In this document: positions 35,140-42,429 of the stretch, piece by piece
Layout of the letters: the number at the start of each line of letters is the position of its first letter
Numbering within the stretch: position 1 is the first letter of the stretch
NCBI GenBank assembly: GCA_040754815.1
Contig: JBFMBX010000006.1
Coordinates: 62,001-126,000, forward strand
DNA length: 64,000 nucleotides
Source of the DNA: Bellilinea sp040754815
GTDB lineage: Bacteria > Chloroflexota > Anaerolineae > Anaerolineales > Anaerolineaceae
Reading direction: 5' to 3'
Made by a program: the position numbers and the translations under genes
The notes under the pieces: model-generated
What the model was told of the DNA's origin: nothing
Database searches by the model: none
The model's input: only the letters and a program-made list of their open reading frames with translations

Positions 35140-35174
35140 CATCCGCCCCTTGCTCCGGTCGCAGGGGGCGGATG
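35140..35174. terminator. Hairpin terminator between convergent genes
   Basis: CATCCGCCCC (35140-35149) pairs with GGGGCGGATG (35165-35174). On the minus strand an A+T-rich stretch with several T follows, while on the plus strand the T-run is weak. It may serve both converging genes. Confidence 0.55.
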
Positions 35175-35177
35175 TGA

Positions 35178-36032
35178 TTATGATCTGAGGATGGCATCGG
35201 TCATACGGGCGGCGCGGACGATGGCGGCGACATCATGGACGCGGAGAATATCCGCGCCGTGCTGAATGCCGATCACACAGGCGGCCAGCGTTCCCTCCAG
35301 CCGTTGATCGGGGGGTAGGTTGAGGGTGTACCCGATAAAAGATTTGCGCGAAACGCCCAGCAGCAGCGGAAAACCCAGTTTCTTGAACTCTGCCAGCCGG
35401 CGCAGAATTTCCAGATTCTGCTCCACGGTTTTGCCGAAGCCAATACCGGGGTCAAGGATGATCTGCTCCCTGCGCACCCCGGCGCGCTGAGCCAGCCGGA
35501 TGCTTTCCAGCAGTTCGGTACAGATGTCTTCGATCAGGTTTTGATACTCCATTCCCACATAACGTCCGCCCAGCCGCTCTTCCAGCCGGGCGTTGGAGGG
35601 TTTGCTGCGGTTGTGCATGAGAATCAAGCCTGCATTGTGACGGGCGGCTACTTCTGCCATCAGTGGATCGGCGCGCAGTGCCCACACATCATTGATCCAG
35701 TGTACTCCGGCGCGCAGGGCGGCTTCGGCTACCTCGGATTTGTAGGTGTCCACCGATAGAATGACATCCAGATTCAGGCGGGCAAGTGTTTCCACAACGG
35801 GTAGAACCCGTTGAAGTTCCTCTTCGCTGCTGACCGGCTGGGCGCCCGGGCGGGTGCTTTCACCGCCGATATCCAGAATATCCGCACCGGCGGCGGCAAA
35901 TTCAAGCGCCTGACGGCGCGCGGCTTCCAGCAGGTCGGCTTCTTTCAGCAGTCCATCGCCCGAAAAACTATCCGGTGTGATGTTAAGGATGCCCATGACA
36001 AAGGTGCGCTTACCAAAGGGCAGTGTTTTCAT
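35178..36032 (-). CDS. folP: Dihydropteroate synthase
   Basis: A 284-residue enzyme joining p-aminobenzoate to hydroxymethyl-dihydropterin diphosphate to make dihydropteroate in folate synthesis. Characteristic segments are VMGILNITPDSFSGDG, ILDIGGESTRPGA, DTYKSEVAEAAL, WINDVWA, IILDPGIGFGKT and LLLGVSRKSFIG. The length is normal. It is the last gene of a minus-strand unit, with folK 30 bp upstream. The hairpin at 35140-35174 follows. Confidence 0.94.
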   Translation of the reverse strand: MKTLPFGKRTFVMGILNITPDSFSGDGLLKEADLLEAARRQALEFAAAGADILDIGGESTRPGAQPVSSEEELQRVLPVVETLARLNLDVILSVDTYKSEVAEAALRAGVHWINDVWALRADPLMAEVAARHNAGLILMHNRSKPSNARLEERLGGRYVGMEYQNLIEDICTELLESIRLAQRAGVRREQIILDPGIGFGKTVEQNLEILRRLAEFKKLGFPLLLGVSRKSFIGYTLNLPPDQRLEGTLAACVIGIQHGADILRVHDVAAIVRAARMTDAILRS

Positions 36033-36062
36033 TCGGTTTTTCTCCTGAGGAATATTTGCTTT

Positions 36063-36764
36063 TTACGGCTGGGGAGCGAGGGCGGTGAGCATGTTTTCGA
36101 TGCGCTGGCGGCGGGTTTCCGGTTTGTGCGCCTCTTGAATGTGATTGAGCCAGCGCTGACGGTGAGAAGGCGGCATGGTGTAAAATGCGGCTGCTGCCGG
36201 GGCGTTATTTTCCAGTGCAGCGCGCAGGTCGGGGGGCAGGCTGGGCCAGCCGTCGTAAGGCAGTAGTTGAAAACCGGCCGGCAGTTTTTGGGGAATGATT
36301 CCCGCCAGGTCGGTGTTTTTGAGCAGGTGAGCAACACTTTGTTCCAGTACAGGATGTTCGAAATCAGGAATCAGATCGTTGAGAGGGAGTAGGACGAAGG
36401 CGCGTTCAGGCAGGCGCGGGTGAGGGATTTGCAGGGAATTATCCGAATACACTTCACGCTCATAAAACAAAATGTCCATATCAATCACACGCGGGCCGTA
36501 GCGGATGGTCTCCACCCGTCCCATCTGTTTTTCCTGCGCTTTCAGATACGCCAGCAACTCGAGGGGCGGGAGGGCGGTGGCGGTTTCGATGGTCATGTTC
36601 AAAAAACGCGGTTGATCCTCGACCCCCCACGGCGGGGTTTCATAGACGAACGAGGCGCGCAGGGGCAGTACGGCCGGGGGCAGCAGAAAAATGGCCTTCC
36701 GCAGGTTGTGCAGCCGTTCCCCCAGATTACTTCCCAAAGCGAGGTAAACCTTTTTCAGTCTCAT
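36063..36764 (-). CDS. folK: HPPK (folK) fused to a YdeI/OmdA-like C-terminal domain
   Basis: A 233-residue protein. The first ~158 residues are 6-hydroxymethyl-7,8-dihydropterin pyrophosphokinase: VYLALGSNLGERLHNLRKAI, FVYETPPWGVEDQPRFLNM, GRVETIRYGPRVIDMDILFY and IPHPRLPERAFVLLPLND. The remaining ~75 residues match the C-terminal part of YdeI/OmpD-associated proteins (PPDLRAALENNAPAAAAFYT, QRWLNHIQEAHKPETRRQRI). Usual HPPK length is about 160 residues, so the tail is an addition; its role is unknown. The start overlaps the upstream unknown gene by 4 bp. The next enzyme of the pathway, folP, follows. Confidence 0.9.
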   Translation of the reverse strand: MRLKKVYLALGSNLGERLHNLRKAIFLLPPAVLPLRASFVYETPPWGVEDQPRFLNMTIETATALPPLELLAYLKAQEKQMGRVETIRYGPRVIDMDILFYEREVYSDNSLQIPHPRLPERAFVLLPLNDLIPDFEHPVLEQSVAHLLKNTDLAGIIPQKLPAGFQLLPYDGWPSLPPDLRAALENNAPAAAAFYTMPPSHRQRWLNHIQEAHKPETRRQRIENMLTALAPQP

Positions 36765-37405
36765 CGTTTTTCAATCAGTAAAGCCAGATGCGGCGGGTGT
36801 TCATCAATCCATAACCCCGAATCGGGGAAACCGCTATGGTTATTGCCCACCACGGAAAGGAAGCCCTCGGTGAAGTTCGTTGAAGGGGAGGGCGAGAAGA
36901 AGCGGGCCTGCGGCAGCCATGTCAGCAGTTCGGTTTGCAGGGTGGAAGGGCAGACCACCCAGCCGGGCGGGCTTTCGTTTTCCGTTTCCCCTTCCAGCCA
37001 TGCCTGCCAGAGGGCAAATTGTTTTTGCCAGTCATCGGTTGCGGCGGGGGGGAGCGGCAAAAGGCGGTACTGCGGTAAGAGGTTGTAACGGCCAACGGTG
37101 GCAGGCCCACCAAGCACCATGCCGGTTAACAGAGGGGCGGAGGGGGCTTCCACCCACAGCAGAGTGTGATGATGATTGTGGATGATTTCATGCAACAGAG
37201 CGTGGAGCAACCTCAGCGGTCGGCCGGCTGCAGGCCATTCGTATTGTAACGGAAAATGAGTGGCACCTTTTTCTGGCGGAGCGGAACAATTTACCCAGTG
37301 GATTTCTTCAATCCAGTTCATTTGAAAGCCGAGCGAGCCCAGCGCTGCGGAAAGATGTGCCGCGTCCGGCGCGGTAAAGAACCCGAACCAGTAGGCTTCA
37401 CTCAT
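36761..37405 (-). CDS. Unknown protein in the hom-folK-folP operon
   Basis: A 214-residue protein I do not recognise. It begins MSEAYWFGFFTAPDAAHLSA and contains HALLHEIIHNHHHTLLWVEAP, then a Gly-rich turn (GMVLGGPATVGRY), and ends in WIDEHPPHLALLIEKR. The final strand pattern faintly recalls thiolase-like folds, but no catalytic Cys-His arrangement is clear. The start and stop overlap hom (4 bp) and folK (4 bp), so it is translationally coupled with both. The context suggests a metabolic function linked to amino acid or folate synthesis, without proof. Confidence 0.75.
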   Translation of the reverse strand: MSEAYWFGFFTAPDAAHLSAALGSLGFQMNWIEEIHWVNCSAPPEKGATHFPLQYEWPAAGRPLRLLHALLHEIIHNHHHTLLWVEAPSAPLLTGMVLGGPATVGRYNLLPQYRLLPLPPAATDDWQKQFALWQAWLEGETENESPPGWVVCPSTLQTELLTWLPQARFFSPSPSTNFTEGFLSVVGNNHSGFPDSGLWIDEHPPHLALLIEKR

Positions 37406-38436
37406 TGCCCGCGCAGTGCGTTGATCAGGTCGGCCAGCAGGCCATAAGCGGTGGTGTTCGGGCCGGGGTTGTTTTCCACAATTCCCAGACCCGGCAGAAC
37501 GTCGGATTGAAATTCAACGTACGAACTGGTGCCATTGATGGCAAACAATGGACTGCCGGCGGATACCCGCTGCGGCTTGACCGAGGCTTCCAGCAATTCT
37601 TTGCCTTTGCGCCGCGCCGTGCAGACCACTTTCCAGCGTTCGCCGGCCTGACGGGCTTCGGCAACCATCTCCGGGGTGATCTCGCGGATGCTGCTGCGTT
37701 CTACCTGCTGGGGTTTGAGCGGAATGCCCAGCACCACCGTGCTGAGGGCGGCCACTTTGATGGCGGCATCCCAGCCGTCAATATCGGCTGAGGGGTCGGT
37801 TTCGGCAATGCCAATGGCCTGTGCCTCGCGCACGGCTTCGTCAAAGGTCTTGCCGTTTTCCATCAGGCCCAGAATGAAATTGGTGCAGGAATTGAGAATG
37901 CCCTTGAAACCGTGAACTTCGATGCAGGGGAGCGGGCCGCGGAAAAGGGAGAAAATTGGAGCGCCGTCCATGACGGCTGCTTCAAACAGAAAGCGTTTGC
38001 CGCGCGCTGCAGCCATGTCCATTAATTCCTGATAGGCATGAACCACCGGCCCTTTATTGGCGGTGATGGCGTGCATGCCTTTGTTCAGCGCGGCTTTGAT
38101 GTGATCAATGGCGGGCTGGCCGGTGTGGTGGTTGACCGGCGAGGTTTCCAGCATGGCTTCGGCGGAACTGGCGAACAGGAACTCGAGCGTATTTTTAGGG
38201 GCCGGCATTTCGGAGAGAATATCCAGCGATTGACCGCGGCTGATCACTTCCAGCGCACGGCTCAGGCTGATGCCGCCGGAACTGATGGCGCTGCCGTGTC
38301 TGCCGGTGACGATGCCGGTGACGATGAATTGATAACCGAACTGCCGGGCAATTTGTTCCTCTTTTTCCATTAACAGACGGGCAAATGCCTGTCCTACATT
38401 TCCAAAGCCGACTAAAGCCAACGCTACCTGTCTCAT
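37402..38436 (-). CDS. hom: Homoserine dehydrogenase
   Basis: A 344-residue NAD(P)-dependent enzyme reducing aspartate semialdehyde to homoserine for threonine and methionine synthesis. The Rossmann motif is LVGFGNVGQAF; substrate-site segments are HAITANKGPVVHAYQEL, FLFEAAVMDGAPIFSLFRG, GFKGILNSCTNFILGLMENG and DPSADIDGWDAAIKVAAL. It lacks the C-terminal ACT regulatory domain found in longer forms. The ATG at 38436 follows GGGAGATGCC. It is the first gene of a four-gene operon with an unknown gene, folK and folP. Confidence 0.93.
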   Translation of the reverse strand: MRQVALALVGFGNVGQAFARLLMEKEEQIARQFGYQFIVTGIVTGRHGSAISSGGISLSRALEVISRGQSLDILSEMPAPKNTLEFLFASSAEAMLETSPVNHHTGQPAIDHIKAALNKGMHAITANKGPVVHAYQELMDMAAARGKRFLFEAAVMDGAPIFSLFRGPLPCIEVHGFKGILNSCTNFILGLMENGKTFDEAVREAQAIGIAETDPSADIDGWDAAIKVAALSTVVLGIPLKPQQVERSSIREITPEMVAEARQAGERWKVVCTARRKGKELLEASVKPQRVSAGSPLFAINGTSSYVEFQSDVLPGLGIVENNPGPNTTAYGLLADLINALRGQ

Positions 38437-38487
38437 GGCATCTCCCTGTTATGTGATTTTTATCTATCTTATCCGTCTTTATGTCAA

Positions 38488-38517
38488 TGGACAAGGGGCA
38501 GGCACTTTCCGTATAAT
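38488..38517 (+). promoter_or_regulatory. Promoter of the radical SAM gene
   Basis: TGGACA (38488-38493) and TATAAT (38512-38517) are 18 bp apart. The predicted start lies about 35 nt before the ATG. Confidence 0.6.
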
Positions 38518-38559
38518 TTATTCATTCTGTTGAATATTTTTAACAGAGGATTGGCCTCG

Positions 38560-39807
38560 ATGAGTCAAAAACGCTATTGGGTGCGGGTTGACGAAACCGG
38601 AAAACTAGAAATTCCTTTGGCCGTTGCGGAGCGTTTTGGACTGCGTGCCGGCGAACAGACGATTCTGGAAGAAAACGGACGAGAACTCATCCTCTATCGT
38701 CCGATTACATTTCTGGAGCGGGTTTACATCGAACCGACCAATGTGTGTAATTTACACTGCCGAACGTGTGTCCGTAATGTGTGGGACGAGGCTGCCGGTT
38801 TTATGAGCGAGCAGACTTTTATACGGCTGATTCAGGGTGTTGAATCATTTTCTCCCCGCCCGACCCTCTTTTTCGGTGGTTATGGTGAACCGCTGGCGCA
38901 CCCGCGTATTTTTGAGATGATCGCCACAGCGCGCTCCATCGGCGCAGAGGTGGAAATGATCACCAACGGCACGCTGCTGGGGGAAAGTGCCTGCCGCGCC
39001 GTGCTGAATGCGGGGGTCAGTATCCTGTGGGTTTCACTGGATGGGGCAACGCCGCAGGGATACATGGACGTGCGGTTGGGGGATGCGCTGGATCAGATTT
39101 TGAGTAATTTGCGCCGCTTTCGTCAATTGCGGCTGGAAACGGGTGCGACTACACAATTGGGCATTGCCTTTGTGGCCATGCGCCGCAACATTCATGAATT
39201 GCCGCGCCTGCTGGAAGTGGGGCGTGAATTAGGGGCAGCCCATTTTTCGATCAGTAATGTACTGGCGCATACCCGCGAATTGCGGCTGGAGTCGCTGTAC
39301 GAAAATGCCCAGTATGAAACCGAAGCCCAGAAAAGCAGTCTGCTGCCGGTCATCAACCTGCCGCGCGCCGACTTTCCCGCGGAAGTGCAGAACGCGTTGG
39401 CTCAGGCATTGCACGATGGCGTGAGGTTGGAAATTGCCGGTTTGAACGCATTGCGGACGGGCAACCGCTGCCCCTTCATCGAAAAAGGCAGCCTTTCCGT
39501 GCGCTGGGATGGCAAAGTCAGCCCCTGCCTGCCGCTGCTGCACACGCAAGAGGGTTTTCTGGATGATCATGTGCGCCGTTCGGTGGCTTATTTCTGCGGC
39601 GACCTGGCGGCACAGTCTCTACCCGACATCTGGCGCGACCCCGCCTACCTTGACCTGCGCCAGCGTTTGCAGCGCTTCGATTTTTCGCCCTGTGTCATCT
39701 GCAATTCCTGTGAAATGGCCGACCAGAATCTGGAAGATTGTTTTGGCAACGTGCAGCCGGCCTGTGGGGGGTGTTTGTGGGCGCAGGGGTTGATTCAGTG
39801 CCCCTGA
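38560..39807 (+). CDS. Radical SAM protein with AbrB-like N-terminus and SPASM-like C-terminus
   Basis: A 415-residue radical SAM protein. The N-terminus (TGKLEIPLAVAERFGLRAGEQ) resembles an AbrB-type domain. The [4Fe-4S]-SAM motif is CNLHCRTC (C-x3-C-x2-C), followed by FGGYGEPLAHPRIF. The C-terminal part has many Cys residues (KVSPCLPLL, FSPCVICNSCE, PACGGC) expected to bind auxiliary clusters. It resembles maturases of tungsten-cofactor oxidoreductases and peptide-modifying SPASM enzymes; the true substrate is unknown. The start at 38560 follows AGAGGA. No peptide precursor or oxidoreductase gene is adjacent. Confidence 0.85.
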   Translation: MSQKRYWVRVDETGKLEIPLAVAERFGLRAGEQTILEENGRELILYRPITFLERVYIEPTNVCNLHCRTCVRNVWDEAAGFMSEQTFIRLIQGVESFSPRPTLFFGGYGEPLAHPRIFEMIATARSIGAEVEMITNGTLLGESACRAVLNAGVSILWVSLDGATPQGYMDVRLGDALDQILSNLRRFRQLRLETGATTQLGIAFVAMRRNIHELPRLLEVGRELGAAHFSISNVLAHTRELRLESLYENAQYETEAQKSSLLPVINLPRADFPAEVQNALAQALHDGVRLEIAGLNALRTGNRCPFIEKGSLSVRWDGKVSPCLPLLHTQEGFLDDHVRRSVAYFCGDLAAQSLPDIWRDPAYLDLRQRLQRFDFSPCVICNSCEMADQNLEDCFGNVQPACGGCLWAQGLIQCP

Positions 39808-39935
39808 GAAGTTCCGGCACTTAACCGCGCGGTAAACCGTTATTAGCAAAACCTTAATGTGATTCGCTGCTTGGTTGTGTTATTCTTGTAAAAAAGATTT
39901 AAGCCAAATCCCAACGAAGCCGGAAAGAGGTGCCG

Positions 39936-40373
39936 ATGAACAAAGTGCGGGTGCTTTTCCTGTGTACGGGCAATTCTGCACGCAGCCAGATGGCAGAGGC
40001 GTTGTTGAGAAAATACGCCGGGGATTATTTTGAAGTTTTCAGCGCCGGTTTGGAACCCAAGGGAGTAAATCCCTTCACCGTCAGGGTGCTGGAAGAAATC
40101 GGCGTGGATACGCGTCAGCATTATTCCAAAACACTGGATACCTTCATGGGTAAGGTGCAATTTGGTTATCTGATTACGGTTTGCAGTAATGCAGAACAGA
40201 ATTGTCCCATCTTTCCCGGCATGGGTAAACGGATGCACTGGCCGTTTGAAGACCCGGCGGCTTTTGAGGGCAGTGAGGAAGAAACTTTGCAGAAGTTTCG
40301 CGAAATCCGCGATCAGATTGATGCGCGCGTGCGGCAGTGGTTAAAGGAAATGGACATCCCGGTGCAAAACTGA
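39936..40373 (+). CDS. Arsenate reductase / low-molecular-weight protein-tyrosine phosphatase family
   Basis: A 145-residue protein with the P-loop CTGNSARSQMAEALLR, the active-site Cys near residue 10, and further Cys in CSNAEQNCPIFPG that suit a thioredoxin-coupled arsenate reductase (ArsC type). The C-terminal tail (DQIDARVRQWLKEM) fits. Arsenate reduction is the probable reaction; a phosphatase role cannot be excluded. The ATG at 39936 follows GGAAAGAGG; a GTG at 39930 is also in frame. It ends at a strong terminator. No ars operon partner is adjacent. Confidence 0.88.
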   Translation: MNKVRVLFLCTGNSARSQMAEALLRKYAGDYFEVFSAGLEPKGVNPFTVRVLEEIGVDTRQHYSKTLDTFMGKVQFGYLITVCSNAEQNCPIFPGMGKRMHWPFEDPAAFEGSEEETLQKFREIRDQIDARVRQWLKEMDIPVQN

Positions 40374-40394
40374 GATGGAGAGAGGACAAAGCAG

Positions 40395-40423
40395 CGGCAG
40401 GGTGTTATCACCCTGCCGTTTTT
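40395..40423 (+). terminator. Intrinsic terminator of the ArsC-like gene
   Basis: CGGCAGGGTG (40395-40404) and CACCCTGCCG (40409-40418) form a perfect 10-bp stem with loop TTAT, followed by TTTTT. The end overlaps the convergent gene's stop. Confidence 0.92.
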
Positions 40424-40871
40424 ACATTCTTTTTTGCAGGCGGAGCACCTGCCAGTAATAAACCGCCATGGGAAAAACCGCCAGAAATGCCAGAAAATAC
40501 CACAGCGCATCTACACCGGCTTGCGGGCTGCTGGTGATGGAAAGGATGATCAATGAAAGGAAAAGAACCTCCATGAGGGCAATGAAGGCGGTGTTGCCTG
40601 CCCGCCAGCGAATCATCTGAACCCGCTCATCCTTTTCATAAACTGCCCATTCCTGCACGTGGGCGGGGTGGTGGCGGAGCAGGTTGAGCTTGATCAGGTT
40701 TGCGCCGGCTATCGCCGCAAAAATCAGACCAATGGAGATGATCATATACGGATTGAGGTGCAGCTGCGGGGCAAGGATTCGAATGAGAATACCGGCGAGA
40801 ATCATGTTCAAACTGACGATGAGCAGCAGCCAGTAGAGGGTGGTTTTCTGTTTCAAATCGGTGTGCATCAT
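40422..40871 (-). CDS. Four-helix membrane protein (DUF2178-like)
   Basis: A 149-residue protein with four hydrophobic segments: LYWLLLIVSLNMILAGILI, YMIISIGLIFAAIAGANLI, ALMEVLFLSLIILSI and LWYFLAFLAVFPMAVYY. A charged stretch (YEKDERVQMIRWRAG) sits between helices two and three, as in DUF2178-type proteins often paired with XRE regulators. The first ATG at 40871 follows GGAGGAACC. Its start overlaps the stop of the regulator by 4 bp, so the two are translated together. Confidence 0.8.
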   Translation of the reverse strand: MMHTDLKQKTTLYWLLLIVSLNMILAGILIRILAPQLHLNPYMIISIGLIFAAIAGANLIKLNLLRHHPAHVQEWAVYEKDERVQMIRWRAGNTAFIALMEVLFLSLIILSITSSPQAGVDALWYFLAFLAVFPMAVYYWQVLRLQKRM

Positions 40872-41080
40872 GGTTCCTCCGGCAGGTTATCTTCATAGAG
40901 GAATAATTCTTCGATTGGAACACCAAAAAGGCGTGCCAGCCGAAAGGCAAGCAGGATAGAGGGGTTGTAGCGCCCGTTTTCCAGCGAAATAATCGTCTGG
41001 CGGGTAACGCCGGCTTTTTGAGCCAGTTCCTGCTGAGTCCAGCCTTTTTGCAGGCGATATTGTTCCAACCGGTTCTTCAT
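40868..41080 (-). CDS. XRE-family helix-turn-helix regulator
   Basis: A 70-residue Cro/cI-type regulator. The helix-turn-helix is clear: LQKGWTQQELAQKAGVTRQTIISLENGRYNPSILLAFRLARLFG, with the tail PIEELFLYED typical of the YozG subgroup. Such small regulators usually control the membrane protein encoded next to them. Two near-identical operator-like repeats flank its promoter (41102-41164), supporting autoregulation. The next gene overlaps its stop by 4 bp. Confidence 0.9.
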   Translation of the reverse strand: MKNRLEQYRLQKGWTQQELAQKAGVTRQTIISLENGRYNPSILLAFRLARLFGVPIEELFLYEDNLPEEP

Positions 41081-41101
41081 GGGGATTGATTCTGCTCAAA
41101 A

Positions 41102-41164
41102 GTAAAGTTTGCTTTACATTTATTCTAGTGAAATTTTGTGGTAATGTCAAGTGTGCTTTACATT
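41102..41164 (-). promoter_or_regulatory. XRE-gene promoter flanked by two near-identical operator repeats
   Basis: On the minus strand TTGACA (41145-41150) and TAGAAT (41122-41127) are exactly 17 bp apart, a near-consensus promoter. Two 19-bp repeats, AATGTAAAGCACACTTGAC (41146-41164) and AATGTAAAGCAAACTTTAC (41102-41120), overlap the -35 box and the start region and differ at two positions. The downstream copy contains GTAAAG-TTTG-CTTTAC, an inverted repeat. They lie 44 bp apart, about four helical turns. Confidence 0.75.
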
Positions 41165-41272
41165 TTGATCGGTCAAATCTTACTGAATTGTCTTTGATTC
41201 TCTGAGCGGCTTGTGATAAACTTGCAAGGGTATAAACTTTGCTTTTGGTTACCAGAGGAAAATAATCAGATC

Positions 41273-42373
41273 ATGCCAGTCATTTACCCGTTTACGGCCA
41301 TCGTTGGACAGGAGCGCATGAAGCGCGCTCTGGTATTAAACGCAGTTGACCCGCGTATTGGCGGGGTTTTGATTCGTGGTGAACGCGGCACGGCCAAATC
41401 TACTGCGGCACGGGCGCTGGCGGCTCTGCTGCCGCATGTGCGCGTTGTGGCCGACTGCCGCTTTGGCTGCGACCCCGATAACCCGGCCACGTGGTGTACA
41501 GAATGCCGCGAACGCAGTGTGCGCGGCGAGGAACTGCCGGTTGCCACACGGGCAACACCGTTTGTTAACCTGCCCATCTCTGCCACCGAAGACCGCGTGG
41601 TGGGCACACTGGACATCGAAAAGGCGATTCAAAAGGGCGAGCGTGCTTTTGAACCGGGTGTGCTGGCGGCGGCCAACCGCGGCCTGCTCTATATTGACGA
41701 AGTCAACCTGCTGGATGACCATGTGGTGGATGTGCTGCTCGATTCCGCCGCCATGGGCATGAACATCATCGAACGCGAGGGGATTTCTTTCAGCCACCCG
41801 GCGCGCTTCATTCTGGTGGGCACCATGAACCCGGAAGAGGGCGACCTCCGCCCGCAATTGCTTGACCGTTTTGCGCTTTCGGTGGAAATTTACGGCATCC
41901 GCGATGCCCGCGAACGGGTGCAGATCATGGAGCGCAATCTGGCTTTTGAAGCCAATCCGGAGCAGTTCCGCCAGCAATGGCTGCCGAAAGAAGAGGAACT
42001 TTCCCGCCAGATCGAACGCGCCCGCCAGCTGGTCAATCAGGTCACTTACACCACCCACGACCTGCTTTCGATTGCCCAACTGACTGCTTCTTTGAATGTG
42101 GATGGACACCGCGCCGATCTGGTCATCCTTAAAGCGGCGCGGGCGCAGGCTGCCTTCGACGGGCGCACGGCGATCAACAAGCGCGATATTGCGCTGGCAG
42201 CCGAACTGGCATTGCCGCACCGCATTCGCCGCGGCCCGTTTGCGCAGGAAGAGGTGACCATGGAAGAACTGCAAGACCGCATCGAGCAGCTGCAAGGTGC
42301 CAGTTCCACCGGTCAACGGCGGGAAGAGGTAGAAGCGCTGGAAGAGGAGAAGAACCAGCAAAAAAAAGCCTGA
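41273..42373 (+). CDS. AAA+ metal-chelatase subunit (ChlI/BchI-like), zero-frame product
   Basis: A 366-residue AAA+ ATPase of the magnesium/cobalt chelatase I type. The Walker A motif is GERGTAKS (36-43), Walker B is GLLYIDEVNLL, and VGTMNPEEGDLRPQLLDRF follows. It forms the ATPase ring that drives metal insertion into a tetrapyrrole, with a VWA subunit and a large subunit. The ring partner is encoded directly downstream in the -1 frame. The stop TGA at 42371-42373 comes three bases after a run of eight A. I infer that the protein is made as a short form when ribosomes stay in frame. A non-phototroph would use it for cobalt rather than magnesium; that is inference. Confidence 0.88.
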   Translation: MPVIYPFTAIVGQERMKRALVLNAVDPRIGGVLIRGERGTAKSTAARALAALLPHVRVVADCRFGCDPDNPATWCTECRERSVRGEELPVATRATPFVNLPISATEDRVVGTLDIEKAIQKGERAFEPGVLAAANRGLLYIDEVNLLDDHVVDVLLDSAAMGMNIIEREGISFSHPARFILVGTMNPEEGDLRPQLLDRFALSVEIYGIRDARERVQIMERNLAFEANPEQFRQQWLPKEEELSRQIERARQLVNQVTYTTHDLLSIAQLTASLNVDGHRADLVILKAARAQAAFDGRTAINKRDIALAAELALPHRIRRGPFAQEEVTMEELQDRIEQLQGASSTGQRREEVEALEEEKNQQKKA

Positions 42374-42406
42374 GCGAGGGAGCGGAAAGCCAGGAAACGC
42401 TCCCTC
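42343..42406 (+). other. Predicted programmed -1 ribosomal frameshift element
   Basis: An internal Shine-Dalgarno-like AGAGGAGA (42343-42350) lies 10 nt before a run of eight A (42360-42367), which in zero frame reads caA AAA AAA. The zero-frame stop follows at 42371. A perfect 9-bp stem, GAGGGAGCG (42376-42384) with CGCTCCCTC (42398-42406), starts 8 nt after the run. Moving back one base joins the AAA+ frame to the VWA frame. Confidence 0.82.
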
Positions 42407-42429
42407 AAGGAAGTCCGCAGCCTGGTCAG

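Noticed and set aside
41336..42361. 341-residue open frame antisense to the AAA+ gene
   Set aside because: Shadow of the conserved Walker A and B regions; no ribosome site or homology.
42360..42373. Sequencing error in the A-run as the cause of the AAA+/VWA frame break
   Set aside because: Possible, but the SD-like sequence, spacing and perfect stem-loop around it fit a recoding site better than chance; kept as the alternative to test.
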